Below, piece after piece: positions 32,454 to 40,413 of a DNA stretch of 51,988 nucleotides. The stretch is from Oscillospiraceae bacterium. Its GTDB lineage: Bacteria > Bacillota > Clostridia > Oscillospirales > Oscillospiraceae. The stretch covers positions 1 to 51,988 of the forward strand of contig JAFRQP010000036.1 of NCBI GenBank assembly GCA_017428565.1, given 5' to 3'. Each line of letters begins with the position of its first letter. The stretch's first letter is position 1. Under the pieces are notes generated by a model. It saw only the letters and a list, made by a program, of their open reading frames with translations. It was not told the DNA's origin and did no database searches. Both the position numbers and the translations under genes were made by a program.

Positions 32454-33123
32454 AGTGACGGAACTGGCCGCAGCCATCGACAAGATCCGCAGCGGAGACA
32501 CAGTGCTGCTGGGGGGCTTCAACATCTGCGGCTGTCCCACCAATCTGCTCTACGCCCTGGCGGAGCGGACGGATATCCGGGATCTGACGCTGGTCTCGGA
32601 GGACTTCGGCAGCAGCGGCCTGTCGTTTACCCAGGGGCCGGAAAAGCTCTTTCTCAACGGCCAGCTGCGCAAGATCATCCTCAGCTTTCTGGGCAACCAC
32701 AAGTCCGCGGAGCTGGCCATCGCGGAGGGCCGTCTGGAGGCGGAATTCGTTCCCCAGGGCACCTTGGTGGAGCGGCTGCGCTGCGCGGGCGCGGGCCTGG
32801 GCGGCTTTTACACCCGCACCGGCGTGGGCACCGAGGTGGAAGCCGGGAAGGAAACCAAGGTGATCGGCGGCGTCAAATATCTGCTGGAGCTGCCCCTGCG
32901 GGGAAATGTGGCGCTGGTGAAGGCCCACCGGGCCGACCGTTACGGCAACGCGGTGTTCCGCTACACGGCGGCCAATCTGAATCCCTGCATGGCCATGGCG
33001 GCGGATCTGGTGATCCTGGAAGCGGAAGAGCTGGCGGAGCCCGGGGAGATCCGGCCGGACGAAGTCCAGCTTCCCGGGGTCTTCGTGGATCACATCGTGG
33101 TGACCCGGGAGGTGCAGTTCTGA
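32440..33123 (+). CDS. 3-oxoacid CoA-transferase family, subunit A
   Basis: A 227-aa chain of the SCOT/AtoD type. IRSGDTVLLGGFNICGCP, the AGLGGFYTRTGVGT glycine-rich stretch and ALVKAHRADRYGNAVFRYTA are all typical of the alpha subunit. It moves CoA between acids together with subunit B, so the acyl-CoA made by the oxidoreductase can be converted without spending ATP. It overlaps both neighbouring genes. Confidence 0.92.
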   Translation: MAIDKVTELAAAIDKIRSGDTVLLGGFNICGCPTNLLYALAERTDIRDLTLVSEDFGSSGLSFTQGPEKLFLNGQLRKIILSFLGNHKSAELAIAEGRLEAEFVPQGTLVERLRCAGAGLGGFYTRTGVGTEVEAGKETKVIGGVKYLLELPLRGNVALVKAHRADRYGNAVFRYTAANLNPCMAMAADLVILEAEELAEPGEIRPDEVQLPGVFVDHIVVTREVQF

Positions 33124-33851
33124 TGGATAAGCGCCATTTTATCGCAAAGAACGTGGCCGCACTGTTTCGGGACGGAGACGTGGTCAACCTGGGGATCGGG
33201 ATCCCCACCCTGGCAAGTCTCTACATCCCTGCGGGACTCACGGTGTTCTTCCACGCGGAGAACGGCTGCGTAGGTACGGACCGGACCTTCACCAAGCCCT
33301 GGAACCCGGAAAGCACCCGGGAATCCGTGCGGCAGTGGCTGCTGGAGCATAACGAATACAGCGGGACCGGCCGGGAAGTGCACCGGGATCTCTGCAACGC
33401 CGGCAACGAGAGCATCACCCTGCTGCCCGGCGCGGCCTGTTTTGACAGCTGCACCTCCTTCGCCATCGCCAAGGGAGGGCGGCTGAGCGCCACGGTCCTG
33501 GGAGCCCTGCAGGTGGATCGGGAGGGGAATCTGGCCAACTGGAAAATCCCCGGAAAAAAGCTGAACGGCATGGGCGGGGCCATGGACATGGTCACGGGAG
33601 CCAAGACCGTCATTGTGGCCATGGAGCACTGCACCAAACGGGGCGAGCCGAAGATCGTGGAGCGCTGCACCCTGCCGCTGACGGCGCTGGGCTGCGTCAA
33701 CCGGATCGTCACGGAGCTGTGCGTCATGGAATGCAGATCCGGTGAGCTGCTGGTCACCGCGCTGGCCCCGGGCGTGGAGCGGGAAGACGTCATCTCCCGG
33801 ACGGCGGCGGAGCTTCGCTTTGCCGACAAGCTTACGCAAATGAGCGTATGA
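33123..33851 (+). CDS. 3-oxoacid CoA-transferase family, subunit B
   Basis: A 242-aa AtoA-type chain. VNLGIGIPTLASLYIP and FFHAENGCVG carry the catalytic Glu of the ENG motif that forms the glutamyl-CoA intermediate; LNGMGGAMDMVTGAKTVIVAMEH follows. It begins at the last base of subunit A and is the last gene before a strong terminator. Confidence 0.93.
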   Translation: MDKRHFIAKNVAALFRDGDVVNLGIGIPTLASLYIPAGLTVFFHAENGCVGTDRTFTKPWNPESTRESVRQWLLEHNEYSGTGREVHRDLCNAGNESITLLPGAACFDSCTSFAIAKGGRLSATVLGALQVDREGNLANWKIPGKKLNGMGGAMDMVTGAKTVIVAMEHCTKRGEPKIVERCTLPLTALGCVNRIVTELCVMECRSGELLVTALAPGVEREDVISRTAAELRFADKLTQMSV

Positions 33852-33890
33852 GCCTGAGACAGGGCGAAATCAAGGCTTCTCCCGCTGCTC

Positions 33891-33931
33891 GCCGGCGGAT
33901 GTTCTGCGGAACATCCGCCGGCTTCCTTTTT
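33891..33931 (+). terminator. Terminator of the hydroxyacid operon
   Basis: 14-bp perfect stem (33891-33904/33909-33922), 4-nt loop, then TTCCTTTTT. Confidence 0.88.
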
Positions 33932-34015
33932 CCCGGGCGCCATGGCGCCGCCCCACTCCCAGCCGCGGAACAGGGGGCAAAAACGATTTGAGCCCGGGGG
34001 CGGGACAGGAAAGCG

Positions 34016-34044
34016 TTGAATCGGCGGCGCGAGTATGATACAAT
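34016..34044 (+). promoter_or_regulatory. Promoter of the M13 peptidase gene
   Basis: TTGAAT 34016-34021, 17-bp spacer, TACAAT 34039-34044. Confidence 0.6.
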
Positions 34045-34141
34045 CAAACCGTTGAGCGCCGGCGCGCCCTGGGGGGCGAAGGGCCGGAAAGCGCGAAAAA
34101 CAAGGAAAATGCGAATACAGAACAGGAAAGGAAGCAAAAAC

Positions 34142-36049
34142 ATGAGCGAGACGACTGTCAGGATCCAGGACGATCTGTACGAGGCTGTCAACGGGGAATG
34201 GCTGAAAACGGCCGTGATCCCCGACGACCGGCCCGCTACCGGCGGCATTGCCGTGCTGGACCAGGAAGTGGAAAAGACCATGATGGCGGACTTCCGGGCC
34301 TTTGCCGCAGGGGAAAAGACCAGCGACATCCCGGAGATGCATTACGCCGTGGCCCTGTACAAAAAGGTGCTGGACAAGGAGCGCCGGAACCGGGAGGGCA
34401 TCGGCCCCGCGCTGCCGCTTCTGGACCGGATCCGCGCCATCAAAACCGTGGAGGAGCTGAACGCCGCGGCGCCGGAGCTGCTGCCGCTGGACTTCGATCT
34501 GCCGCTGCGGATGGGCGTGGAGGCCGATATGCAGGACGCGACGAAGCACTCCTTCATCGTCCTGGGGCCGGACATCATCCTGCCCGACACCAGCTACTAC
34601 GCCGAGGACAACGAGAGCGGCAGGCAGCTGCTGGCCCTCTATGCGGACATGGCGTCAAAGGTGCTGGCCTTCACCCCCCTCTCCGGGGAGGAGCAGAAGC
34701 GCTATTTGGAGGACGCCCTGGCCTTTGACGCGCTGGTCGCCAAAAAGGTCAAGAGCCAGCTGGAGTGGTCGGAGTACTACAAGTGCCACAATCCCATGTC
34801 GGCGGACGAGGTGGCCGAGCTGGCCGCGCCCTTTGACATCAAGGGCCTGCTGCGGGCGCTGTACGGGGAGAAGGCTCCCGAGACGCTGATTGTTTACGAT
34901 CCCCGGGCCGTCCGGGAGATGAAGGACTATTTCTCCCGGGAGACCCTCCCGCTCTACCTCCACTGGGCCTATGTGAAGACCCTGCTGCGGGCGACGCCCT
35001 ATCTCTCCGAGGAGCTGGCCGCCCTGGGCCGGACCTACCGGCGGGCGCTGACCGGCGTCGCCGCCGACCCCAGCCTGGAAAAGCAGGCCTATCAGACGGC
35101 CTCTTCCCTGTACGCCGAGCCCATCGGCGTCTACTACGGGCGGACCTATTTCGGCGAGGAGGCCAAAAAGGACGTGGTGGAGATGGTCCGGCGGATCATC
35201 GAGACCTACAAGCTCCGCATGCGCAAAAACAGCTTCCTGGCCGAGGAGACCAAGGAGCAGGCCATCCGGAAGCTCTCCACCATCGAGATCAAGATGGGCT
35301 ATCCCGACGAGATCAAGGAGATCTGGTCCAAGCAGATCTTCGATGAGAGCGAATCGCTGCTGCCCGTCATGCTCCGCCTGCTGGAGATCCGGGGCAGGGA
35401 CGCCCTGGAAAAGCTGCTCAAGCCCGTGGACCGGACGGAGTGGCTGATGCCGGGCCACATGGTCAACGCCTGCTATAACCCCAGCGCCAACGACATCACC
35501 TTCCCGGCGGCCATCCTGCAGAAGCCCTTCTACTCCCTGGAGCAGAGCGCCAGCGAGAATCTGGGCGGCATCGGCGCGGTCATCGGCCACGAGATCAGCC
35601 ACGCCTTCGACAACAACGGCGCCAACTTCGACGAGAACGGCAATCTGAAAAACTGGTGGAAGGAGGAGGACTTCGCCGCCTTCCGGAAGCTGACCGAGAA
35701 CATGATCGAGCAGTTCGACGGCATCGAGTTCCACGGCGGCAAGGTCAGCGGCGAGCTCACCGTCAGCGAGAACATCGCGGACAACGGCGGCATGGGCGTG
35801 ACCCTGGAGATCGTGCACGGCCTCCCCGACCCGGATTTTCGCGGCTACTTCATCAACTGGGCCAGGGTCTGGTGCAGAAAGGCCAAGGAGGAGTACATCC
35901 AGCTCCTGCTGAAAAACGACGTGCACTCTCCCGCTGTGCTGCGGGCCAACATGCCGCCCCGGAACTTCCCCGAGTGGTACGAGGCCTTCTCCGTCACGGA
36001 AACGGACGGCATGTACCTGCCGCCGGAGAAGCGCATCAGCATCTGGTAA
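34142..36049 (+). CDS. M13-family zinc metallopeptidase (PepO/neprilysin-like)
   Basis: A 635-aa peptidase with the zinc site IGHEISHAFDNNGANFDENG (HExxH near residue 483) and the downstream ENIADNGG motif with the third ligand Glu. The N-terminal domain begins VRIQDDLYEAVNGEWLKTA, as in bacterial PepO. There is no signal peptide, so it is probably a cytosolic oligoendopeptidase. Start ATG 34142 follows AGGAAAGGAAG; the frame is open upstream but overlaps the promoter. It is a single-gene unit ending at a clear terminator. The family is common in Firmicutes and cleaves short peptides. Confidence 0.92.
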   Translation: MSETTVRIQDDLYEAVNGEWLKTAVIPDDRPATGGIAVLDQEVEKTMMADFRAFAAGEKTSDIPEMHYAVALYKKVLDKERRNREGIGPALPLLDRIRAIKTVEELNAAAPELLPLDFDLPLRMGVEADMQDATKHSFIVLGPDIILPDTSYYAEDNESGRQLLALYADMASKVLAFTPLSGEEQKRYLEDALAFDALVAKKVKSQLEWSEYYKCHNPMSADEVAELAAPFDIKGLLRALYGEKAPETLIVYDPRAVREMKDYFSRETLPLYLHWAYVKTLLRATPYLSEELAALGRTYRRALTGVAADPSLEKQAYQTASSLYAEPIGVYYGRTYFGEEAKKDVVEMVRRIIETYKLRMRKNSFLAEETKEQAIRKLSTIEIKMGYPDEIKEIWSKQIFDESESLLPVMLRLLEIRGRDALEKLLKPVDRTEWLMPGHMVNACYNPSANDITFPAAILQKPFYSLEQSASENLGGIGAVIGHEISHAFDNNGANFDENGNLKNWWKEEDFAAFRKLTENMIEQFDGIEFHGGKVSGELTVSENIADNGGMGVTLEIVHGLPDPDFRGYFINWARVWCRKAKEEYIQLLLKNDVHSPAVLRANMPPRNFPEWYEAFSVTETDGMYLPPEKRISIW

Positions 36050-36064
36050 GCCCTCTCATACGAT

Positions 36065-36102
36065 AAAAAGCTGTCTGACCGAATTGGTCAGACAGCTTTT
36101 TT
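36065..36102. terminator. Terminator after the M13 peptidase
   Basis: 16-bp perfect stem (36065-36080/36086-36101) with a 5-nt loop and T-run on the + side, A-run on the other; it may serve both directions. Confidence 0.88.
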
Positions 36103-36199
36103 GTTGTTTTTCGGATCATTCGAGCCTGGTGAGATCGAAGCGCTCCGGCCGCTGCGCGGCGATGGCGTCGGAGGCCTTTTCCTTCGCCGGACTTGTTCC

Positions 36200-37075
36200 C
36201 TACTGCGCGCGTTCCAGCGTCTTGTAGAGCTCGTAGCAGTCGTGTCCCTTGGGCACGTCCCTGAGCTCGCCTCTCGGCAGATAGCCGTTCTTTCGGAAGA
36301 AGGCCACGTTCCAGTCCCCCGCGCTTGTCAAAACCATGGACGCGCCGTTTGCCTGTGCCAGCGCTTCCACTTCCCGCAGGAGCCGGGTGCCCAGACCCTG
36401 CCCCCGGAGCGGCTCTTCCACGAACAGCGCTTCAACGAAGCCGGCGGCCCCTTTCTCCACGTCCGCGATCACGCCGGCCGCAAAGTTTCCGTCCCGGTCC
36501 ACAAGCTTCTTGCAGAAGTCCACGCTCTCATATTCCGGCTCGTAGGCCTCGCTGTATTCGCTCAGACCCTTCAGGATCCGCTCCGTGTCGTCCTCGCCGC
36601 CCGGCGAAACCCGGAAGCGCGCGCCGCTGTTGTCGGTGGGCACATAGTCCGGCCGCTCCCGATCCAGGTATTTGACCAGGGAGTAGCTGAGATAGCCGTT
36701 TGCCTTTTTCAGCGTGGTGAAAACCGCGTAGCCGTGTTTTTCATAGAAGGGTCTTGCCATATAGCTGGCGGTGCCCAGCGTCACGACCCGGCAGCCCTTC
36801 TCCCTTGCGATCCGCTCCACTTCGCGGAGGATGCTGGAGCCGATCCCGTGATGGCGATAGCGCTCGTCCACCCAAAGCGTGTCAAGGAACATTCTCGACC
36901 AGCGGTATTCGTAGGCCTCCGCAACACAGCCGCCGACGATCTCGCCGGCTTCGTTCTCGACCTTGAGGACGAATTCTTCGACCTCCGCATCCACTTCGCG
37001 CGGCACGATCTCATTGATCTTTTCGCCGATATAGGCGGCCTCTTCTTTTATCAGATCCTCAATTGTGTATTCCAT
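36200..37075 (-). CDS. Tandem-GNAT acetyltransferase
   Basis: A 291-aa protein with two GNAT domains. The first (about 1-150) has the acetyl-CoA loop RYRHHGIGSSILREVERIA, then VVTLGTASYMARPFYEKHGY. The second (about 155-290) has PLRGQGLGTRLLREVEALA and NVAFFRKNGYL. Both loops look functional. AGAGGAAA lies upstream of ATG 37075. It stands alone on the minus strand after a convergent terminator. Substrate unknown. Confidence 0.85.
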   Translation of the reverse strand: MEYTIEDLIKEEAAYIGEKINEIVPREVDAEVEEFVLKVENEAGEIVGGCVAEAYEYRWSRMFLDTLWVDERYRHHGIGSSILREVERIAREKGCRVVTLGTASYMARPFYEKHGYAVFTTLKKANGYLSYSLVKYLDRERPDYVPTDNSGARFRVSPGGEDDTERILKGLSEYSEAYEPEYESVDFCKKLVDRDGNFAAGVIADVEKGAAGFVEALFVEEPLRGQGLGTRLLREVEALAQANGASMVLTSAGDWNVAFFRKNGYLPRGELRDVPKGHDCYELYKTLERAQ

Positions 37076-37164
37076 TTTTTCGTTTCCTCTTATTCCGCGG
37101 CGGGGAGCGATCCCCGCCGCTGTTCTGTGTCAAACTGATCGGCGAACGGCCAGCCCAACTTGGG

Positions 37165-37521
37165 TTATTCAATTTCTGCGTTGTTTTTCTTCAGGAAGTC
37201 GATATTCCTACCGTAAGCTGCGGCAATCTCCGCATCATTCGTTTGAAATGCTTCAAACAATTCTGCAGGGATCTTTCCCGGCTTCGTCCGTTCATAGATG
37301 GTGAGGTTCCAGGAATGCTTGCATTTTTTGCATCGGTAGATCAGCCACACGTCGACGCTGTTCCCGTTGGCGTTTACTCTGAATTTGCCGGAATTGAGGA
37401 ATTCCTGCTTTTTCCCGCAGCCTCCGCAGCGGCGATACACGCGGATCGGCCCGGCCTCCTGCTGACAAAACGCGCTGTTCTCTGCGCCGGACGGCCTTTC
37501 GTCCGGCCTGGTTTCGCTCAT
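37165..37521 (-). CDS. DUF1062-like zinc-ribbon protein, probably C-terminally truncated
   Basis: A 118-aa protein with YRRCGGCGKKQEFLNSGKFRV and IYRCKKCKHSWNLTIYER, two CxxC pairs as in DUF1062 proteins. Family members, as I recall them, are about 180-200 aa, and this one stops at NNAEIE, so the end may be lost. A 10-bp hairpin (37097-37106/37111-37120) follows. Function unknown. Confidence 0.65.
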   Translation of the reverse strand: MSETRPDERPSGAENSAFCQQEAGPIRVYRRCGGCGKKQEFLNSGKFRVNANGNSVDVWLIYRCKKCKHSWNLTIYERTKPGKIPAELFEAFQTNDAEIAAAYGRNIDFLKKNNAEIE

Positions 37522-37547
37522 CCGTTCCTCCTGTATTTGCCGGGAAC

Positions 37548-37590
37548 CGTCTGAGCTTATAGAATTATAGAATAGATTTAAGCTCAGACG
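37548..37590. terminator. Inverted repeat between DUF1062 gene and serine hydrolase 1
   Basis: 11-bp perfect arms CGTCTGAGCTT/AAGCTCAGACG (37548-37558/37580-37590) around 21 A/T-rich nt. It lies 50 bp past the end of the four-gene minus-strand cluster. Confidence 0.5.
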
Positions 37591-37640
37591 TTCTGAGCGA
37601 AAACGACCTCACCGGTCATGCGGTGATGCTCCTTTCCAAA

Positions 37641-39023
37641 TTACAGTTTTTTGCAGGTATAGTCGTCGAACATCAGGCAGCCGTCGCCGAATTTCAGCTT
37701 GAGCATGCCGCCCTTGCGGCCGAACTCGTTCTCCCCGATGGGGTAGAGGCGGAAGCGCAGCTCATCTCCGTCTTCGTCGATGGCTTTGGCCCACAGATCG
37801 CCGTCCTTCATAAACACCTCGTCGACGATGAAATCGGCGTCCCCGGGATGCTCGTACTTGCCGCAGAAGCTCTCCCACCGGGACTTGTCCGGATCCTTGA
37901 TCGTGATGTCCTCCAGCGTCCGGAAGGGTTCGGGCTCTTTGCCCCTTGCGATCGCTTCCAGCCCCCGCTCAAAGCTCAGGTAGGCTCTGACGTCCGCATA
38001 ATCGCGGCAGTTCATCACGATGATCACCCTGTCCTGATCGACAAAACGCTCGAACCAGGTGCCGAGCCCCGGCATCCCGCCCGAGTGGCTTACAACAAGG
38101 CCCATTTCGGGTTCGGTGATAAAGCCCCAGCCGAAGCCGTAGCCGCCGCCATCCTCATCGGCGCCGGCGATCTCGCCGTTCAGAAGCGGCATCGGGGCGT
38201 ACATCGCGTTCTGCTCTTCCCGGGTCAGCACCTTCTCCTCGCGGAGCGCCCGGTCCCAGGCGAGCATATCGAAGATGGTGGTGTACAGATAGTCGCAGCC
38301 GTTCATCCCGTCGGAGCCGACCACGTATCTCGCGGTCAGCGTAGAGACGTCCGAGGGGACGTAGCTGCCGTCGTCCTCCAGCACCATGTTGCGGGTAAAG
38401 CGGTCGGAGGGTCTCCCGTCCCGGCGGGTGTGGTAAATGCCGCTGTCCTTCATGCCCGCGGGCTCGAAGACCCTCTTCTTCATGAAGTCCTCGAACTTCA
38501 TGCCGGAGACCTTTTCCACGGCGTTTGCGAGCAGCATGTAGTTGACGTCGGAATACGAAAAGCTCTCGCCCGGAGCGCAGGCGGGCGCCTCTCCGGCTTC
38601 CCGGAGCAGGCGGATGATCTCGCTGTTGGCCGGGATCCGCTTTTCCCCGTCAAGAACGGGGCCGACCAGATCCTCGACGTTAAAATCGGGCATGCCGCTG
38701 GTGTGGGTCAGCAGATGCCGGAGCGTAACGCCCTTGTAGGGGTACTCCGGAAAATACTCGGTGTATTCTGCATCAAGGCCCAGCTTGCCCTCCCGCACCA
38801 GGAGCATGACTGCCGTCGCCGTGAACATTTTGCTGACGGAAGCCATTTCAAAAATGCTGTCCTCGCGCATGGGCAGCGTGTTTTCCGCGTCCACCCAGCC
38901 GAGCGCGCCCTTGCTTACGATCTCGCCGTTCTCGGCGTAGAGCCAGGCGCCGTTGAACGAGCCCTTCTCAAAGGCCGCGCGGGCCAGGGCGTCTATGCTT
39001 GTTTTCTTATCCACGCGCTTCAT
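37641..39023 (-). CDS. Cytosolic serine beta-lactamase-fold protein 1 with shared C-terminal module
   Basis: A 460-aa protein of the class C beta-lactamase/serine hydrolase family. The nucleophile motif S62-V-S-K65 is in MASVSKMFTATAVML. The second motif reads Y-S-D rather than YxN (FSYSDVNYM). HSGGMPG fits the third motif (H-S-G). There is no signal peptide, so it acts in the cytosol, which is unusual for the fold. From about residue 375 it carries a module (DKSRWESFCGKYEHP, LYPIGENEFGRKGG, DDYTCKKL) found in the next three genes too. It is the last gene of the minus-strand cluster and overlaps serine hydrolase 2 by 4 nt. Confidence 0.87.
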   Translation of the reverse strand: MKRVDKKTSIDALARAAFEKGSFNGAWLYAENGEIVSKGALGWVDAENTLPMREDSIFEMASVSKMFTATAVMLLVREGKLGLDAEYTEYFPEYPYKGVTLRHLLTHTSGMPDFNVEDLVGPVLDGEKRIPANSEIIRLLREAGEAPACAPGESFSYSDVNYMLLANAVEKVSGMKFEDFMKKRVFEPAGMKDSGIYHTRRDGRPSDRFTRNMVLEDDGSYVPSDVSTLTARYVVGSDGMNGCDYLYTTIFDMLAWDRALREEKVLTREEQNAMYAPMPLLNGEIAGADEDGGGYGFGWGFITEPEMGLVVSHSGGMPGLGTWFERFVDQDRVIIVMNCRDYADVRAYLSFERGLEAIARGKEPEPFRTLEDITIKDPDKSRWESFCGKYEHPGDADFIVDEVFMKDGDLWAKAIDEDGDELRFRLYPIGENEFGRKGGMLKLKFGDGCLMFDDYTCKKL

Positions 39024-40402
39024 TCTCCTTCCTGTTTTTTGCAGGTGTAATCGTCGAACATCAGGCAGCCCTCGCCGAACTTCAGCTTCAGCATGCCGCC
39101 CTTGCGGCCGAACTCGTCCTCGCCGATGGGATAGAGCCGGAAGCTGAAGTCGTCGCCGTCCTCGTCGATGGCTTTTGCGTACAGCTCGCCCTCCTGCAGC
39201 CAGACCTCATCCACGAGGAAGTCCGCGTCCTCCGGATGCTCGTATTTGCCGCAGAAGCTCTCCCACCTGGATTTGTCGGGGTTCTTGATCTCGATATCTT
39301 CGATGGTCTGGATGGGCTTGGGCTCTCTGTCTCTGGCGATCTCCTCCAGGCCCTTGAAGAAGCCCCCATGGGCTCTGGCGTCCTGCTCCTCCCGGCAGCA
39401 GAGGATCACCAGCATCCGATCCGCGTCGATAAAGCGCCCAAACCAGGTGTGGACGCCCGGCATGCCGCCGCTGTGGCTGACTACGAGGCCCAGCTCCGGG
39501 TCTGTGGCGACGCACCAGCCGAAGCCGTAGCTTTCCTCGTCGTCAAAGCCCGCGTTTTCCCCGTTGTTAAGCTTGGTGGGCGCTGTCATGCGCTGCTGCT
39601 CTTCTTTCGTCAGCACGGTTCCGTTCCGCAGGGCCGAATCCCAGGCCAGCATGTCGAAGATGTTGGTATACACGTAGTCGTCGCCGTTCAGACCGTCGAA
39701 GGCGGTCACGATGCTGTCCTCCTCGGAATCCACGTCCCGGACGTACCGATCGCCTTCGATCACGGTCGCCTGGGCGTAGTTGGCAAAGGGCACGCCGTCC
39801 CGGCGGATATGGCAGCAGCGGGTGTGGGTCATCCCGGCGGGCTCAAAGACGTTCTTCTGCAGGAAGTCCTCAAAGGGGACGCCGGAGAGGCGCTCCACCA
39901 GCAGGGCCAGCAGGTTGTAGCCGGTGTTGGAATAGGAGAACTTCTCCCCCGGGGCGAACTCCGCCTTCAGCTCGGTCTCGCAGAGGAAGCGAAGGATCTC
40001 GTCGTTGCCGGGAACGTGCAGTTCCTCTTTCCACACCTTGATGAACCAGTCGGCGTCCTCAAAATAGTCGGGCACGCCGCCGGTGTGGGTCAGCAGATGC
40101 CGGACCGTCACGCCCGGATAGGGGATCTCCGGGAAGAACCGGGTGATCTCGTCCTCCAGGCGCAGCTTGTCCTCCCGGACCAGCAGCATCACCGCCGCCG
40201 CCGTGAACTGCTTGGTGACCGAGGCCAGCTGGAAGATGCTGTCCTCGGTAATGGGCAGCGTGTCCGCCGGGTCGCAGAAGCCCACCGCGCCCTTGGAGAC
40301 GATCTCGCCCTTTTCGGCGTAGAGCCAGGCTCCGTTGAAGCTGTCCGCCTCATAGGCTTTCCGGGCCAGGTTTTGTATCATTGCGTTTTTATCCATAACC
40401 AT
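39020..40402 (-). CDS. Cytosolic serine beta-lactamase-fold protein 2 with shared C-terminal module
   Basis: A paralogue of the following gene with the same length (460 aa). Catalytic motifs are S61-V-T-K64 (LASVTKQFTAAAVMLL), Y-S-N (FSYSNTGYN) and HSGGMPG. All three match active serine hydrolases, so this copy appears more canonical than copy 1. There is no signal peptide. The C-terminal module (NPDKSRWESFCGKYEHP to DDYTCKKQEGE) is nearly the same as in copy 1. It probably arose by tandem duplication. The substrate could be an ester, amide or lactam of a small molecule. Confidence 0.88.
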   Translation of the reverse strand: MVMDKNAMIQNLARKAYEADSFNGAWLYAEKGEIVSKGAVGFCDPADTLPITEDSIFQLASVTKQFTAAAVMLLVREDKLRLEDEITRFFPEIPYPGVTVRHLLTHTGGVPDYFEDADWFIKVWKEELHVPGNDEILRFLCETELKAEFAPGEKFSYSNTGYNLLALLVERLSGVPFEDFLQKNVFEPAGMTHTRCCHIRRDGVPFANYAQATVIEGDRYVRDVDSEEDSIVTAFDGLNGDDYVYTNIFDMLAWDSALRNGTVLTKEEQQRMTAPTKLNNGENAGFDDEESYGFGWCVATDPELGLVVSHSGGMPGVHTWFGRFIDADRMLVILCCREEQDARAHGGFFKGLEEIARDREPKPIQTIEDIEIKNPDKSRWESFCGKYEHPEDADFLVDEVWLQEGELYAKAIDEDGDDFSFRLYPIGEDEFGRKGGMLKLKFGEGCLMFDDYTCKKQEGE

Positions 40403-40413
40403 TCTCCTTTTGT

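Noticed and set aside
37641-40402. Classical secreted beta-lactamases or penicillin-binding proteins.
   Set aside because: No signal peptide or membrane anchor; a GNAT fusion and shared cytosolic-type module argue for an intracellular role.
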